Shown in pieces: positions 1 through 7,592 of a stretch of 64,000 nucleotides of DNA (position 1 is its first letter; each line of letters opens with the position of its first letter). The notes beneath the pieces are model-generated. The model had not been told where the DNA came from and ran no database searches. It worked only from the letters and a program-made list of their open reading frames with translations. The position numbers and the translations under genes are program-made. This DNA comes from Sphingomonas sp. IC081 (GTDB taxonomy: Bacteria; Pseudomonadota; Alphaproteobacteria; Sphingomonadales; Sphingomonadaceae). Location: NCBI RefSeq assembly GCF_006874585.1, contig NZ_CP029761.1, positions 3,684,001 to 3,748,000 of the forward strand, in the 5' to 3' direction.

Positions 1-338
1 GTCAGGTCGCGGTGGGTCTCGGCCAGTTCGGCCGCCGCGTACATGCGGACGGCGCGGGTGTAGAGCAGCGTCAGGCGATGTTCGCCCGCCACCATGCGTT
101 CGGGTTTCACATCGGCCAGCGATGCCGCGCCCTCCGCTTCGCACTCGCCGCGCCATTCGGCCAGTTCGCCTTCGACCGACAGCATGCCGCCCTGCACCGC
201 GCCGAGCAGCCGCTCGGGCGTGACCATGGTGGTCAGGCGCAGGGCATCGCGCATGGCAGTGGCGTTGAAGTCTGGATACCAGCCATCGCCGGGCACCGTT
301 ATGTCAGCGGGGCGGGCAGGACCGGCAGAGAACGACAT
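1..338 (-). CDS. P2-like phage head completion/stabilization protein (GpL), partial
   Basis: The gene is cut by the window start, so only the first 112 codons or so are visible. The ATG at 338 opens MSFSAGPARP, followed by a WYPDFN segment and then RLTLLYTRAVRMYAAAEL, which fits the GpL head-completion family. GpL closes the DNA entry region of the P2 capsid after packaging. The gene follows M, N and O on the same strand, exactly the P2 order O-N-M-L, and this context is stronger evidence than the partial sequence. The rest of the head-tail cluster should lie outside the window to the left. Confidence 0.75.
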   Translation of the reverse strand, partial: MSFSAGPARPADITVPGDGWYPDFNATAMRDALRLTTMVTPERLLGAVQGGMLSVEGELAEWRGECEAEGAASLADVKPERMVAGEHRLTLLYTRAVRMYAAAELAETHRDL

Positions 339-440
339 GGGCAGGGCTTCCTGAAAGGGGTGGGGGGTGAGGCTCAGAGCGCGGGTTGGGCTGTTGCCGT
401 CCGCTTCTGTTCCGCCCCCCGGCGCGGGTGGCGCAGCTGG

Positions 441-1202
441 TTATGCGGGCGGGGAGGCGGGTGGACCAAGCTTCTTCAGTTCGGCCTCGTATGCCTGCCT
501 GAGCTTCTTGGCGCCGCTGCCTTCATGCAGGGCGATGGCGCGGTCGAGGTGGCTGATCGCGGCGGCCAGCAGGGCGGGCTTGCCCCCGGCGACGGCCGAT
601 TCCGCGTTCGGGTCGAAAGCGTCGGCGCGGGCCTTGAAGGCAAGTCCAAGGGCCTTTTCCAGCTTGGCGCGGACCTGATCGAAGATATCGGCATCGCTGA
701 CCAGATCAGCCACGACGCCCAGCACATCGAAGGGCACGCTGCCGGGATCCTTGATGCCCGCTTCGGCCACTTCCTCGGCCACCAGCGTGGCCGGACTGCG
801 GTTGTAGCGTTCGGGCAGTTCGATCCCGGCCAGCAGGACGTATTCGGCCAGCTTGAGCGCCAGCGGCCAGTCCTGGATGTCGATGGCCCAGATCATGATG
901 GTCGAGACGATGTCGTCCTGGGTGCCGGCAGCGGCGTCTGCCGCGCCTTCCACCCATGGGCGATACTTCTCGATCATGGTGCGCTTGGCTTCGATCTTGC
1001 GTTCGGTGGACTGGATGTTGCGAAGGGTGCTCAGGTCAATGCCCAGCGCGGCGCGCAGCAACTCGTACTCGGTGGCGACCGGGCCGGTTTCGGGCATCGG
1101 GGCGGCGGTGCCGGTGGGAGGCACGGCGGCGGCGAGGCGCGAGGCCGCAGCGAGCTTGCGCTGATAGCTGGCCTGCGCGGGGGAAATCACTCTGGGCGGC
1201 AT
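441..1202 (-). CDS. P2-like terminase endonuclease subunit (GpM)
   Basis: This 253-residue protein is the small terminase subunit, which cuts concatemeric or circular DNA at cos during packaging. The N-terminus carries SPAQASYQRK, resembling the SPA..H...R start typical of GpM. The middle contains RTMIEKYRPWV and a DDIVSTIMIWAIDI helix seen in the family. I chose the ATG at 1202 over an upstream in-frame ATG at 1280 because CAGGAG lies about 8 bases before it. It sits between the capsid gene N and gene L, as in P2. Confidence 0.85.
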   Translation of the reverse strand: MPPRVISPAQASYQRKLAAASRLAAAVPPTGTAAPMPETGPVATEYELLRAALGIDLSTLRNIQSTERKIEAKRTMIEKYRPWVEGAADAAAGTQDDIVSTIMIWAIDIQDWPLALKLAEYVLLAGIELPERYNRSPATLVAEEVAEAGIKDPGSVPFDVLGVVADLVSDADIFDQVRAKLEKALGLAFKARADAFDPNAESAVAGGKPALLAAAISHLDRAIALHEGSGAKKLRQAYEAELKKLGPPASPPA

Positions 1203-1312
1203 GGCGGGCGGCTCCTGTAAGGGGGAACCTGCCCCGCCCGGGGAGAGGAAAGAGCCGGGCGGGGCAGGGAAGGCGGTCAAGGGACCAACCGCCTTTTGTG
1301 ACGGGGCGTCGA

Positions 1313-2341
1313 TCAGGCGTCCTTGGCTTCGATGTTCTCGATCAAGCAGGCGTAATCGAGGTCCTCGATCACGTAGGCTTCGTTCGACGAGTTGTAGTCG
1401 GTGACCTGGTCGAGTTCCGGCTCGTCCTTCAGGAGGCGGCGCTGCTTGCCGTCCTGGAAGTAGATCGAGAGGTTGTCGAACCGGGTGATCAGGACCTTGC
1501 CGTTGGGGAAGCCCGGCACGCGCGCGGCGGGAAGGCCGCCGAGACGCTTGGTCGACATGATCAGGTCGCGGGCCAGCTGCTCGGTCGGCGCTTCATCCTG
1601 ATTGATCAGGGGGAAGTACTTGTCGTGCAGCAGATCGCCGCCGGTGATGGCCACCAGTTCGGTGTCATCCTTCGCCCAGGCGGCGAGCAGGGTTTCCTTG
1701 GCGTCCCAGACCATCGCGTCCAGCGACGCGTAGTCGCCCGCCGCACCGTAGGTCACCTTCCCGGCGGTGGCGCCTTCGTCCATGACACGGGCCGCGTTTT
1801 CGAGGCGCATCTTCTGCAGCCAACCGATGTTGACGTCGGTCAGGAGCGGCGTGGTTTCCGGGTTGGTGGTGGCGTTGGCCGTCGCTGTCAGGCCGTTGAA
1901 GCCGATCAGGATGCGGTCGAGGGCGAAGCGCTTGAGGTTGTTGTCGCGCCAGAGCGTCTCGAATTCGGGGAATTTCGCCCACATGTCGATCTTGCCGTAG
2001 CGGATGGCGACGTCGAAGTTGGTCTGCACGCAGGCATAGCCGCGCTGGTCCATCGTGCTGGGATCGCGGCCCGCGCGGCGGGTGCCGCCTGCCGTGTTGG
2101 TGCGGCTTGCGATGGGGCTGCCGATGCCGAGGCCGAGCAGTTCGCCCGACATTTCGTCAACGGGGCTCATGTTGATCTGCGACAGGAAGGCGCTCGATTC
2201 CTGCACGCGCTGCTGCAGCTTCTGCTGGACGGACGGCGCGACCGAGAACTTGCGGGCCTGTGCGGTGGCCGCCGACACGCCGTTCAGCGCGGCGATGTTC
2301 TCGACCATCGCGTTGAACTTGGCGAGGGTTTCATTCTTCAT
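1313..2341 (-). CDS. P2-like major capsid protein (GpN)
   Basis: This is the 342-residue major head protein, the usual length for GpN. The start MKNETLAKFNAMVENIAALNG matches the family's opening helix pattern. In P2 the N-terminal part is trimmed by the GpO protease during head maturation. The gene lies about 50 bases downstream of gene O and about 110 bases upstream of gene M in one leftward operon. No truncation is visible, so the head gene appears functional. Confidence 0.92.
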   Translation of the reverse strand: MKNETLAKFNAMVENIAALNGVSAATAQARKFSVAPSVQQKLQQRVQESSAFLSQINMSPVDEMSGELLGLGIGSPIASRTNTAGGTRRAGRDPSTMDQRGYACVQTNFDVAIRYGKIDMWAKFPEFETLWRDNNLKRFALDRILIGFNGLTATANATTNPETTPLLTDVNIGWLQKMRLENAARVMDEGATAGKVTYGAAGDYASLDAMVWDAKETLLAAWAKDDTELVAITGGDLLHDKYFPLINQDEAPTEQLARDLIMSTKRLGGLPAARVPGFPNGKVLITRFDNLSIYFQDGKQRRLLKDEPELDQVTDYNSSNEAYVIEDLDYACLIENIEAKDA

Positions 2342-2392
2342 GGGTATTGTCCTTGGAAGGGGAGAGGCAGGCGGCGCGGCGGCGTTGCGGGA

Positions 2393-3268
2393 TCAGCAGT
2401 CGGTGCGGACGGCGTTGGTGAGGCCGCCGGTCGCGGGATCGCGGCGGGTGAACTGACCGCTCGGCTCGTTCTCCAGCGAGGTGCGCAGCCCCGCGAGATC
2501 GGCGGTCAGCCTGGTGATCTGCGCTGCGGTTTCCTTCGACGAAGCCTCGAAGGCGCTGGTCAACTGACCGACCAGTACGCCGAACGCGGCCAGCGCGCCG
2601 TCTGCCTGCGGTGCGGCCGGTGCCGGGGGATCGCCTGCGGGTTCCTGCTGGGTCTGCGGCTGCTGGGAAGCTGACGAATTGCCGGTGAACTGGGCGAGCA
2701 TGCCCTTGATGGTGGCAAAGATGCCGGTGGGATCGGGATTGACCTCTTCCGCGCCGAAAACCTCCTGCGGGATTTCGTAGGCCTGGCACAGCAGGTTGTC
2801 GGCGGAGAGCTTGCGGTTGGAGTAGAAGCCCGGCGTCCGCGCCGCGAATTCCAGCGCCTCGGTGCCGAAGGAGGCCGGGCTGTCGGTGGCCGCCATGCCG
2901 GCGAGGTATGCCTTGCCGGTGCCACGGCAGTTCTGGCCGATTTCGATGGACGAGAAGATCTTCTGCTTCTTCTTGTTGATCTCGACGAAGGCGGGGAGGG
3001 GCGCGATCGCGGCCGAAAGGGCCATGACCTTCTGGGTCACGCTTCCGACCGGCAATTCGATTTCCTCGGCCTTCACGGCAACGACATCGCCCAGCATGTC
3101 GAACGAGCCGCCGGGGATGATCGCGCGGAAGTGCTCAAGATTGATGCGCACCCCGTAGAGTTCGGGATTGAACGTTTCGGCGCAGTCGAGAATGTCCTGC
3201 CGCGAAATCTTGCGGCCATCGGTGGTGTCGCCTTCCACGGCCACACGGAAATAGCGAAGTTCTGCCAT
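2393..3268 (-). CDS. P2-like capsid scaffold and maturation protease (GpO)
   Basis: This 291-residue protein is the internal scaffold and serine protease that shapes and matures the procapsid. The N-terminal protease part has the family pattern YFRVAVEGDTTDGR, then the INLEHFR motif around residue 43 with the probable catalytic histidine. The C-terminal third is Gln/Pro/Ala-rich and then helical, as expected for the scaffold domain. It is the first gene of the leftward head operon and is divergent from the terminase ATPase gene. Confidence 0.9.
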   Translation of the reverse strand: MAELRYFRVAVEGDTTDGRKISRQDILDCAETFNPELYGVRINLEHFRAIIPGGSFDMLGDVVAVKAEEIELPVGSVTQKVMALSAAIAPLPAFVEINKKKQKIFSSIEIGQNCRGTGKAYLAGMAATDSPASFGTEALEFAARTPGFYSNRKLSADNLLCQAYEIPQEVFGAEEVNPDPTGIFATIKGMLAQFTGNSSASQQPQTQQEPAGDPPAPAAPQADGALAAFGVLVGQLTSAFEASSKETAAQITRLTADLAGLRTSLENEPSGQFTRRDPATGGLTNAVRTDC

Positions 3269-3360
3269 CGGTTAGCTCCGGTCCTTCGGGTGCGCGGCCG
3301 GGTCTGGCCGAACTGATTGAGCCCAAAGGACAGGGTTGGAGGCCTCTTCGCAACGCGGGC

Positions 3361-3388
3361 GCGTTGTGGCTGCGAGGGTCCACAACGC
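3361..3388. promoter_or_regulatory. 9-bp inverted repeat in the divergent O/P promoter region
   Basis: GCGTTGTGG (3361-3369) and CCACAACGC (3380-3388) are perfect inverted arms separated by 10 bases. They lie in the 162-base gap between the leftward head operon and the rightward P-Q operon. In P2 the late promoters in this position are activated by Ogr, which binds a TGT-N12-ACA dyad. Here the TGT and ACA are 14 bases apart, so this is a variant or a different regulator's site. The regulator gene is not in the window. Confidence 0.45.
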
Positions 3389-3430
3389 TACCCCGGCGAA
3401 CCCGATGAAATTCACCCGTAGCGTGGCCCC

Positions 3431-5317
3431 ATGGCGACCAAATCGGCAGCAAAGAAACCCCGGCAGGACGCGGCGGCGGGCGGTGATGAACCGTCCGGCG
3501 AGCGCCCGGCCGTGGGCGCGGTGCCCGCGATTGTCGCCCAGCGCACCAAGGCGCGGTCCTTCTTCTGGCGGGGCTGGACGATCCAGCAGATCGCGGAGGA
3601 AATGGAGCTGCCTTACGCCACGGTCTATTCGTGGAAGGTTCGCCACAAGTGGGAGGAAGCCCCCGCGATCCAGCGCGCCGAGGAAGGCACGCTGGAACGC
3701 TACCTGACGCTGCTGGCCAAGGACAACAAGACCGGCGGCGACTTCAAGGAAATCGACCTGATCGGCCGCCAGTTCGAACGTCTGGCGCGCGTCGCCCGGT
3801 ACGCCGATGGCGGCAACGAGGCCGATCTCAACCCGTCCCGCTCAAACGGGGCCAAGGCGACGAACGCCAAGAAGGAAAAGACCAAGAACCTGATCACGGG
3901 CGAGATGCTGGCGAAGCTTCGCGCGGACCTTGAGGACGGCCTGTTTGGCCATCAGTCGATCTGGCTGACCTCGACCTCCATGCGCACCCGCATGATCCTG
4001 AAATCGCGCCAGATCGGCGCGACCTGGTATTTCGCGCGGGAACGCCTGCTGGTGGCGCTGGAGACTGGCAAGAACCAGATCTTCATTTCCGCATCGCGCG
4101 CCCAGGCGAACATCTTCCGCAACTACATCGTGCAGTGGGTGCAGAAGGTCTGCGGCATTGCGCTGTCCGGCGATCCCATGGTGATCCAGCGCGGCGAGGG
4201 CCAGGGCGGCGAGCCGCAGGAAGCAGTGACGCTCTACTTCCTCGGCACCAACTACCGCACCGCGCAGGGCTATACCGGCGACGTCATCATTGACGAGTGC
4301 TTCTGGATTTACGGTTTCGAGGAACTGTTCAAGGTCGCCAGCGCCATCGCGACGCATAAGCAGTTCACGCGCACGCTGTTCTCCACGCCCAGCACGCTCG
4401 CCCACGAAGCCTATCCCATGTGGACGGGCGAGCGCGTCAACAAGCGCAGGGCGAAGGCCGACCGGCTGAAGATCGATATCGGGCATGCGACGCTCAAGGC
4501 AGGATCGCTGGGCGCCGATGGCATCTGGCGTCAGATCGTCACCGTGTTCGACGCCATCGACGGTGGGTTCGATCTGGTTGACCTGGCTGAACTGCAGCTT
4601 GAGTACGCGGCCGACGAATTCGATAACCTGTTCCGCTGCATCTTCCTCGACGACAGCCAGTCGATGTTCCCGTTCCAGATCATGCGCCGCTGCATGGTCG
4701 ATAGCTGGGACGCCTGGCACAAGGATTATCAGCCCTATGCCCTGCGCCCCTACGCGGGCGAAGTGTGGCTGGGCTATGACCCCAACGCCAGCGAGAGCGG
4801 CACGGGCGACGATGCGGCGCTGGTGGCGATCGCTGCGCCCACCACGCCCGGCGGCAAGTTCCGCATCCTCGAAAAGCAGCGCCTGAAGGGCCTCGATTTC
4901 GTCGGCCAGGCGGAAGCGATCAAGGCCATGACCCGCAAGTACAACGTCACGAAGATCGGCATCGACGTGACCGGCGCCGGCAAGGCCGTGCACCAGCTTG
5001 TCGTGAAGTGGTTCCCCGACGCGCTGCCGATCACCTATTCGGTGCAGACCAAGACGGCGATGGTCCTGAAGGCCAAGAACGTCATCAGCAACGGGCGCCT
5101 CGAATTCGACGCCGGGTGGCTGGACATGATGGCCGCCTTCATGGCGATCCGCCCGGAAATCACCAAGGGCGGCACCCAGGTCACTTACGTCGCGAGCCGC
5201 GCCGGGGGCGTCGGCCACGCCGACCTCGCCTGGGCAACGATGCACGCCCTGTTCTTCGAACCCCTCGACATCATGGAAACCGACGAGGGCGAATCCACGC
5301 TGGAGATTTTTGCATGA
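3431..5317 (+). CDS. P2-like terminase large (ATPase) subunit (GpP)
   Basis: This 628-residue packaging motor subunit begins with a basic region and a helix-turn-helix at about residues 38-75 (TIQQIAEEM, then YATVYSWK). The ATPase domain has a terminase-type adenine/Walker A region (LKSRQIGATW, near residue 195) and a Walker B DVIIDE. A C-terminal RNase H-like part starts at GYDPNAS. Length and order match GpP. Its stop codon overlaps the portal start in an ATGA junction, so the two are translationally coupled. Confidence 0.92.
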   Translation: MATKSAAKKPRQDAAAGGDEPSGERPAVGAVPAIVAQRTKARSFFWRGWTIQQIAEEMELPYATVYSWKVRHKWEEAPAIQRAEEGTLERYLTLLAKDNKTGGDFKEIDLIGRQFERLARVARYADGGNEADLNPSRSNGAKATNAKKEKTKNLITGEMLAKLRADLEDGLFGHQSIWLTSTSMRTRMILKSRQIGATWYFARERLLVALETGKNQIFISASRAQANIFRNYIVQWVQKVCGIALSGDPMVIQRGEGQGGEPQEAVTLYFLGTNYRTAQGYTGDVIIDECFWIYGFEELFKVASAIATHKQFTRTLFSTPSTLAHEAYPMWTGERVNKRRAKADRLKIDIGHATLKAGSLGADGIWRQIVTVFDAIDGGFDLVDLAELQLEYAADEFDNLFRCIFLDDSQSMFPFQIMRRCMVDSWDAWHKDYQPYALRPYAGEVWLGYDPNASESGTGDDAALVAIAAPTTPGGKFRILEKQRLKGLDFVGQAEAIKAMTRKYNVTKIGIDVTGAGKAVHQLVVKWFPDALPITYSVQTKTAMVLKAKNVISNGRLEFDAGWLDMMAAFMAIRPEITKGGTQVTYVASRAGGVGHADLAWATMHALFFEPLDIMETDEGESTLEIFA

Positions 5318-6387
5318 ATAGACGGCGCAATCACCGGCGGCCGACGCGCCAGCACTCGCCGGCTCAGGCCAACGCTCCAGAGACCGTGGGCGACGGCGAA
5401 GACACCGCCATGTTCAGTTTCGGCACGCCCGAGAGCGTCATCGACCGGCGCGAAATCTTCGACCTGTTCGAAGTGGCGCACAATGGGCGCTGGTACGAGC
5501 CGCCGATCTCGCTCGCCGGCCTCGGCCGTGCCTATCGCATGGCCCCCCATCATCAATCCGCGATCCTGCTCAAGCGCAACCTGCTGGCGGCAAGTTTCGT
5601 GCCCGGTACGCTGTTCCCGAAGGCCGAATTTGCGCGGTGGGCGCTGGACTGGCTGACCATGGGCAATGCTTATCTGGAGCGGGTGAACAGCCGCCTCGGA
5701 CGACCGGCGGCGCTGCGCTGCTCGCCTGCCGCCTACACGCGCGTCGGGCTCTTGCCCGATCAGTTCTTCTGGGCGCCGCGCAGCTACGCGATCTCCGACG
5801 CGGTGGAATACCCGGCCGGGGCCGTCCATCACCTTTCCGAGCCGGACCCCATGCAGGAAATCTACGGCATGCCCGAGTACCTCTCGGCGCTGCAATCCGG
5901 CCTGCTGAACGAGAGCGCCACCCTGTTCCGCCGCAAGTACTATCTGAACGGTTCGCACGCCGGGTACATCCTGTGCATCACCGATGAGAACCTGAGCGAG
6001 AAGGACAGCAAGGCGATCCGGCAGGCGATGCGGGATTCGAAGGGGCCGGGCAATTTCCGCAACTTCTTCCTCCATCTGCCGAAGGGGAAGGAGAACAGCG
6101 TCAAGGTCATCCCCATTGCCAGCGTCGGCGCCAACGACGAGTTCCTGAACATCAAGAACGTCACGGCCGAGGATCTGCTGGCGGCGCACCGCGTGCCGCC
6201 GCAGCTGATCGGCATGGTCCCGAAGGGGACGAGCGGCTTCGGCAACGTCAACGACGCGGCGGCCATGTTCTACGAAATGGAAATCGTGCCGATCCAGTCG
6301 CGCATGCTGGAAGTGAACGACTGGCTGGGCGTGGAAGCGGTGCGCTTCGAGCGCCCGGCGATGGCGCTGCCGAGGACTGCCGCCTGA
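5314..6387 (+). CDS. P2-like portal protein (GpQ)
   Basis: This 357-residue protein forms the portal ring at the capsid vertex through which DNA enters. The ATG at 5314 overlaps the terminase stop (ATGA); the open frame continues upstream but that part is only the shadow of gene P. Conserved portal features include WYEPPISLAGLGRAYR near the N-terminus and HRVPPQLIGMVP followed by FGNV near the C-terminus. Gene Q is the last conserved late gene on this side. In P2 the cos site and the tin/old cargo genes come next. Confidence 0.92.
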   Translation: MNRRRNHRRPTRQHSPAQANAPETVGDGEDTAMFSFGTPESVIDRREIFDLFEVAHNGRWYEPPISLAGLGRAYRMAPHHQSAILLKRNLLAASFVPGTLFPKAEFARWALDWLTMGNAYLERVNSRLGRPAALRCSPAAYTRVGLLPDQFFWAPRSYAISDAVEYPAGAVHHLSEPDPMQEIYGMPEYLSALQSGLLNESATLFRRKYYLNGSHAGYILCITDENLSEKDSKAIRQAMRDSKGPGNFRNFFLHLPKGKENSVKVIPIASVGANDEFLNIKNVTAEDLLAAHRVPPQLIGMVPKGTSGFGNVNDAAAMFYEMEIVPIQSRMLEVNDWLGVEAVRFERPAMALPRTAA

Positions 6388-6533
6388 GGATTCCTCCCGC
6401 CGATGAGGCGGGGGACTTGGGCGTTGGACCGCCTTTGTCCGACGAATGCCAGTTCGTCATGATCCCACTCGGTCCCGCCATGGGGCCATCCCGCCTACCG
6501 ACTCGGTTCGGGAACGAATAAGGAACAAAAACA
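6388..6533. other. Intergenic region after portal gene: hairpin, possible cos neighbourhood
   Basis: This 146-base gap contains the hairpin CCCGCC-GATGA-GGCGGG (6396-6412), which could end the P-Q transcript. In P2 the cos site lies directly downstream of gene Q, and its published core contains GAGGCGGGG. The same nine bases occur here at 6405-6413, inside the hairpin. The orientation is ambiguous because the element is palindromic, so the cos assignment is only a suggestion. No ORF is credible in this gap. Confidence 0.3.
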
Positions 6534-7346
6534 ATGCTGTCGAGCCCCCTCTCTTCGTTCGAGCGGGTAGACCCGGTGCGCCCGCTGGCGCCCTACATCG
6601 GAGGCAAGCGCGCGCTGGCAAAGCGCCTGGTCTCGCTGATCAACTCCATCGAACACGTCACCTATGCCGAGGTTTTCGTGGGAATGGGCGGCGTGTTCCT
6701 GCGCCGCGACCAGAAGCCCAAGGCCGAGGTCATCAACGACTGGTCGGAGGACGTGGCGACGTTCTTCCGCGTGATCCAGCACCACTACCTCGCCTTCCTT
6801 GACATGCTGCGCTGGCAGATCACGAGCCGCGCCGGCTTCGAAAAGCTGCTGGCGCTGGAGCCTAGCTCGCTGACGGACATGCAGCGGGCCGCCCGGTTCC
6901 TCTATCTCCAGCGCCTGGCGTTCGGCGGAAAGGTGCGGGGCAAGTCGTTCGGCGTGATCGTCGATCGCGGGGCGCGGTTCGATGTGACGAAGCTGGCGCC
7001 GATGATCGAGGCGGTGCACGAGCGGCTCGCGGGCGTCGTGATCGAGCGTTTGCCCTGGCCGGACTTCATCGCGCGCTATGACCGGCCGGGGACGCTGTTC
7101 TATCTCGATCCGCCCTACTACGGCAGCGAGGGCGACTATGGCCGCGACATGTTCGACCGCAGCCAGTTCGAACACATGGCGCAGCAGCTACGCGGCGTGC
7201 GCGGGCGGTTCATCGTGTCGCTCAACGATCATCCCGAGGTGCGCCGCATCTTTGCCGGGTTCGATTTCCGGGAAGAGAAGCTGGCCTATACGGTGGGCGG
7301 TGGGGCTAAGGCCAAGACGGTGGGCGAGGTCATCATCACCAACTGA
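6534..7346 (+). CDS. DNA adenine methylase (D12 class, Dam-like)
   Basis: This 270-residue N6-adenine methyltransferase has motif I PYIGGKR (residues 20-26, SAM binding) and the catalytic motif IV DPPYYG (from residue 192), the D12/Dam arrangement. FGGKVRG and VSLNDHPEVR are further family blocks. The likely target is GATC or a related site, inferred from family only. AGGA lies 10 bases before the ATG. No restriction endonuclease gene neighbours it, so it is an orphan methylase. It may protect phage DNA or control adjacent genes; two GATC sites lie in the operator-like repeat before the next gene. Confidence 0.85.
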   Translation: MLSSPLSSFERVDPVRPLAPYIGGKRALAKRLVSLINSIEHVTYAEVFVGMGGVFLRRDQKPKAEVINDWSEDVATFFRVIQHHYLAFLDMLRWQITSRAGFEKLLALEPSSLTDMQRAARFLYLQRLAFGGKVRGKSFGVIVDRGARFDVTKLAPMIEAVHERLAGVVIERLPWPDFIARYDRPGTLFYLDPPYYGSEGDYGRDMFDRSQFEHMAQQLRGVRGRFIVSLNDHPEVRRIFAGFDFREEKLAYTVGGGAKAKTVGEVIITN

Positions 7347-7355
7347 TGGATCTGG

Positions 7356-7379
7356 GCTGCGCACCGCATGGTGCGCAGC
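7356..7379 (+). terminator. Hairpin after dam
   Basis: GCTGCGCACC-GCAT-GGTGCGCAGC is a perfect 10-bp stem 9 bases after the methylase stop. It is followed by TATTA rather than a clear T-run, so it is a probable but weak intrinsic terminator. It would separate methylase transcription from the TIR gene. Confidence 0.5.
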
Positions 7380-7523
7380 TATTACCACCCACGACAGCGA
7401 CGCGCCCTTGTCGGCCCTCCAGCTGGGAAATTAGTGCGCCGATGAGCGGAAATTCTCTTTATGACCGGGACTGGAGACAAACCCCGAACCGGAGCGCCGA
7501 TAATCTGACCTAAAAATGCCTCT

Positions 7524-7572
7524 GTAACGAATGCGAGGCTTCCGTTACGTGTGATCGCTAACTTGATCACAC
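7524..7572 (+). promoter_or_regulatory. Two abutting inverted repeats, one with paired GATC sites, before the TIR gene
   Basis: GTAACG (7524-7529) and CGTTAC (7543-7548) form one dyad. It is followed immediately by GTGTGATC (7549-7556) and GATCACAC (7565-7572), a perfect 8-bp dyad with an 8-base spacer. The second dyad ends 20 bases before the TIR start codon and contains two GATC sites. This looks like an operator. Control by methylation from the upstream Dam-type gene is my inference. Confidence 0.5.
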
Positions 7573-7592
7573 TGAAATGAATTCGAGGGACT

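Noticed and set aside
12..1220. Long plus-strand open frame (402 codons) over the head genes
   Set aside because: It is the antisense shadow of genes L and M, with high-GC third-position bias on the minus strand and no phage-like or other protein similarity.
6534..7346. Restriction-modification system
   Set aside because: The methylase has no endonuclease neighbour. The next gene has TIR and STAND features, with no nuclease motif.
7549..7572. CRP-like site before the TIR gene
   Set aside because: TGTGA and TCACA half-sites are present but separated by 12 bases rather than 6, so it does not fit a CRP operator.
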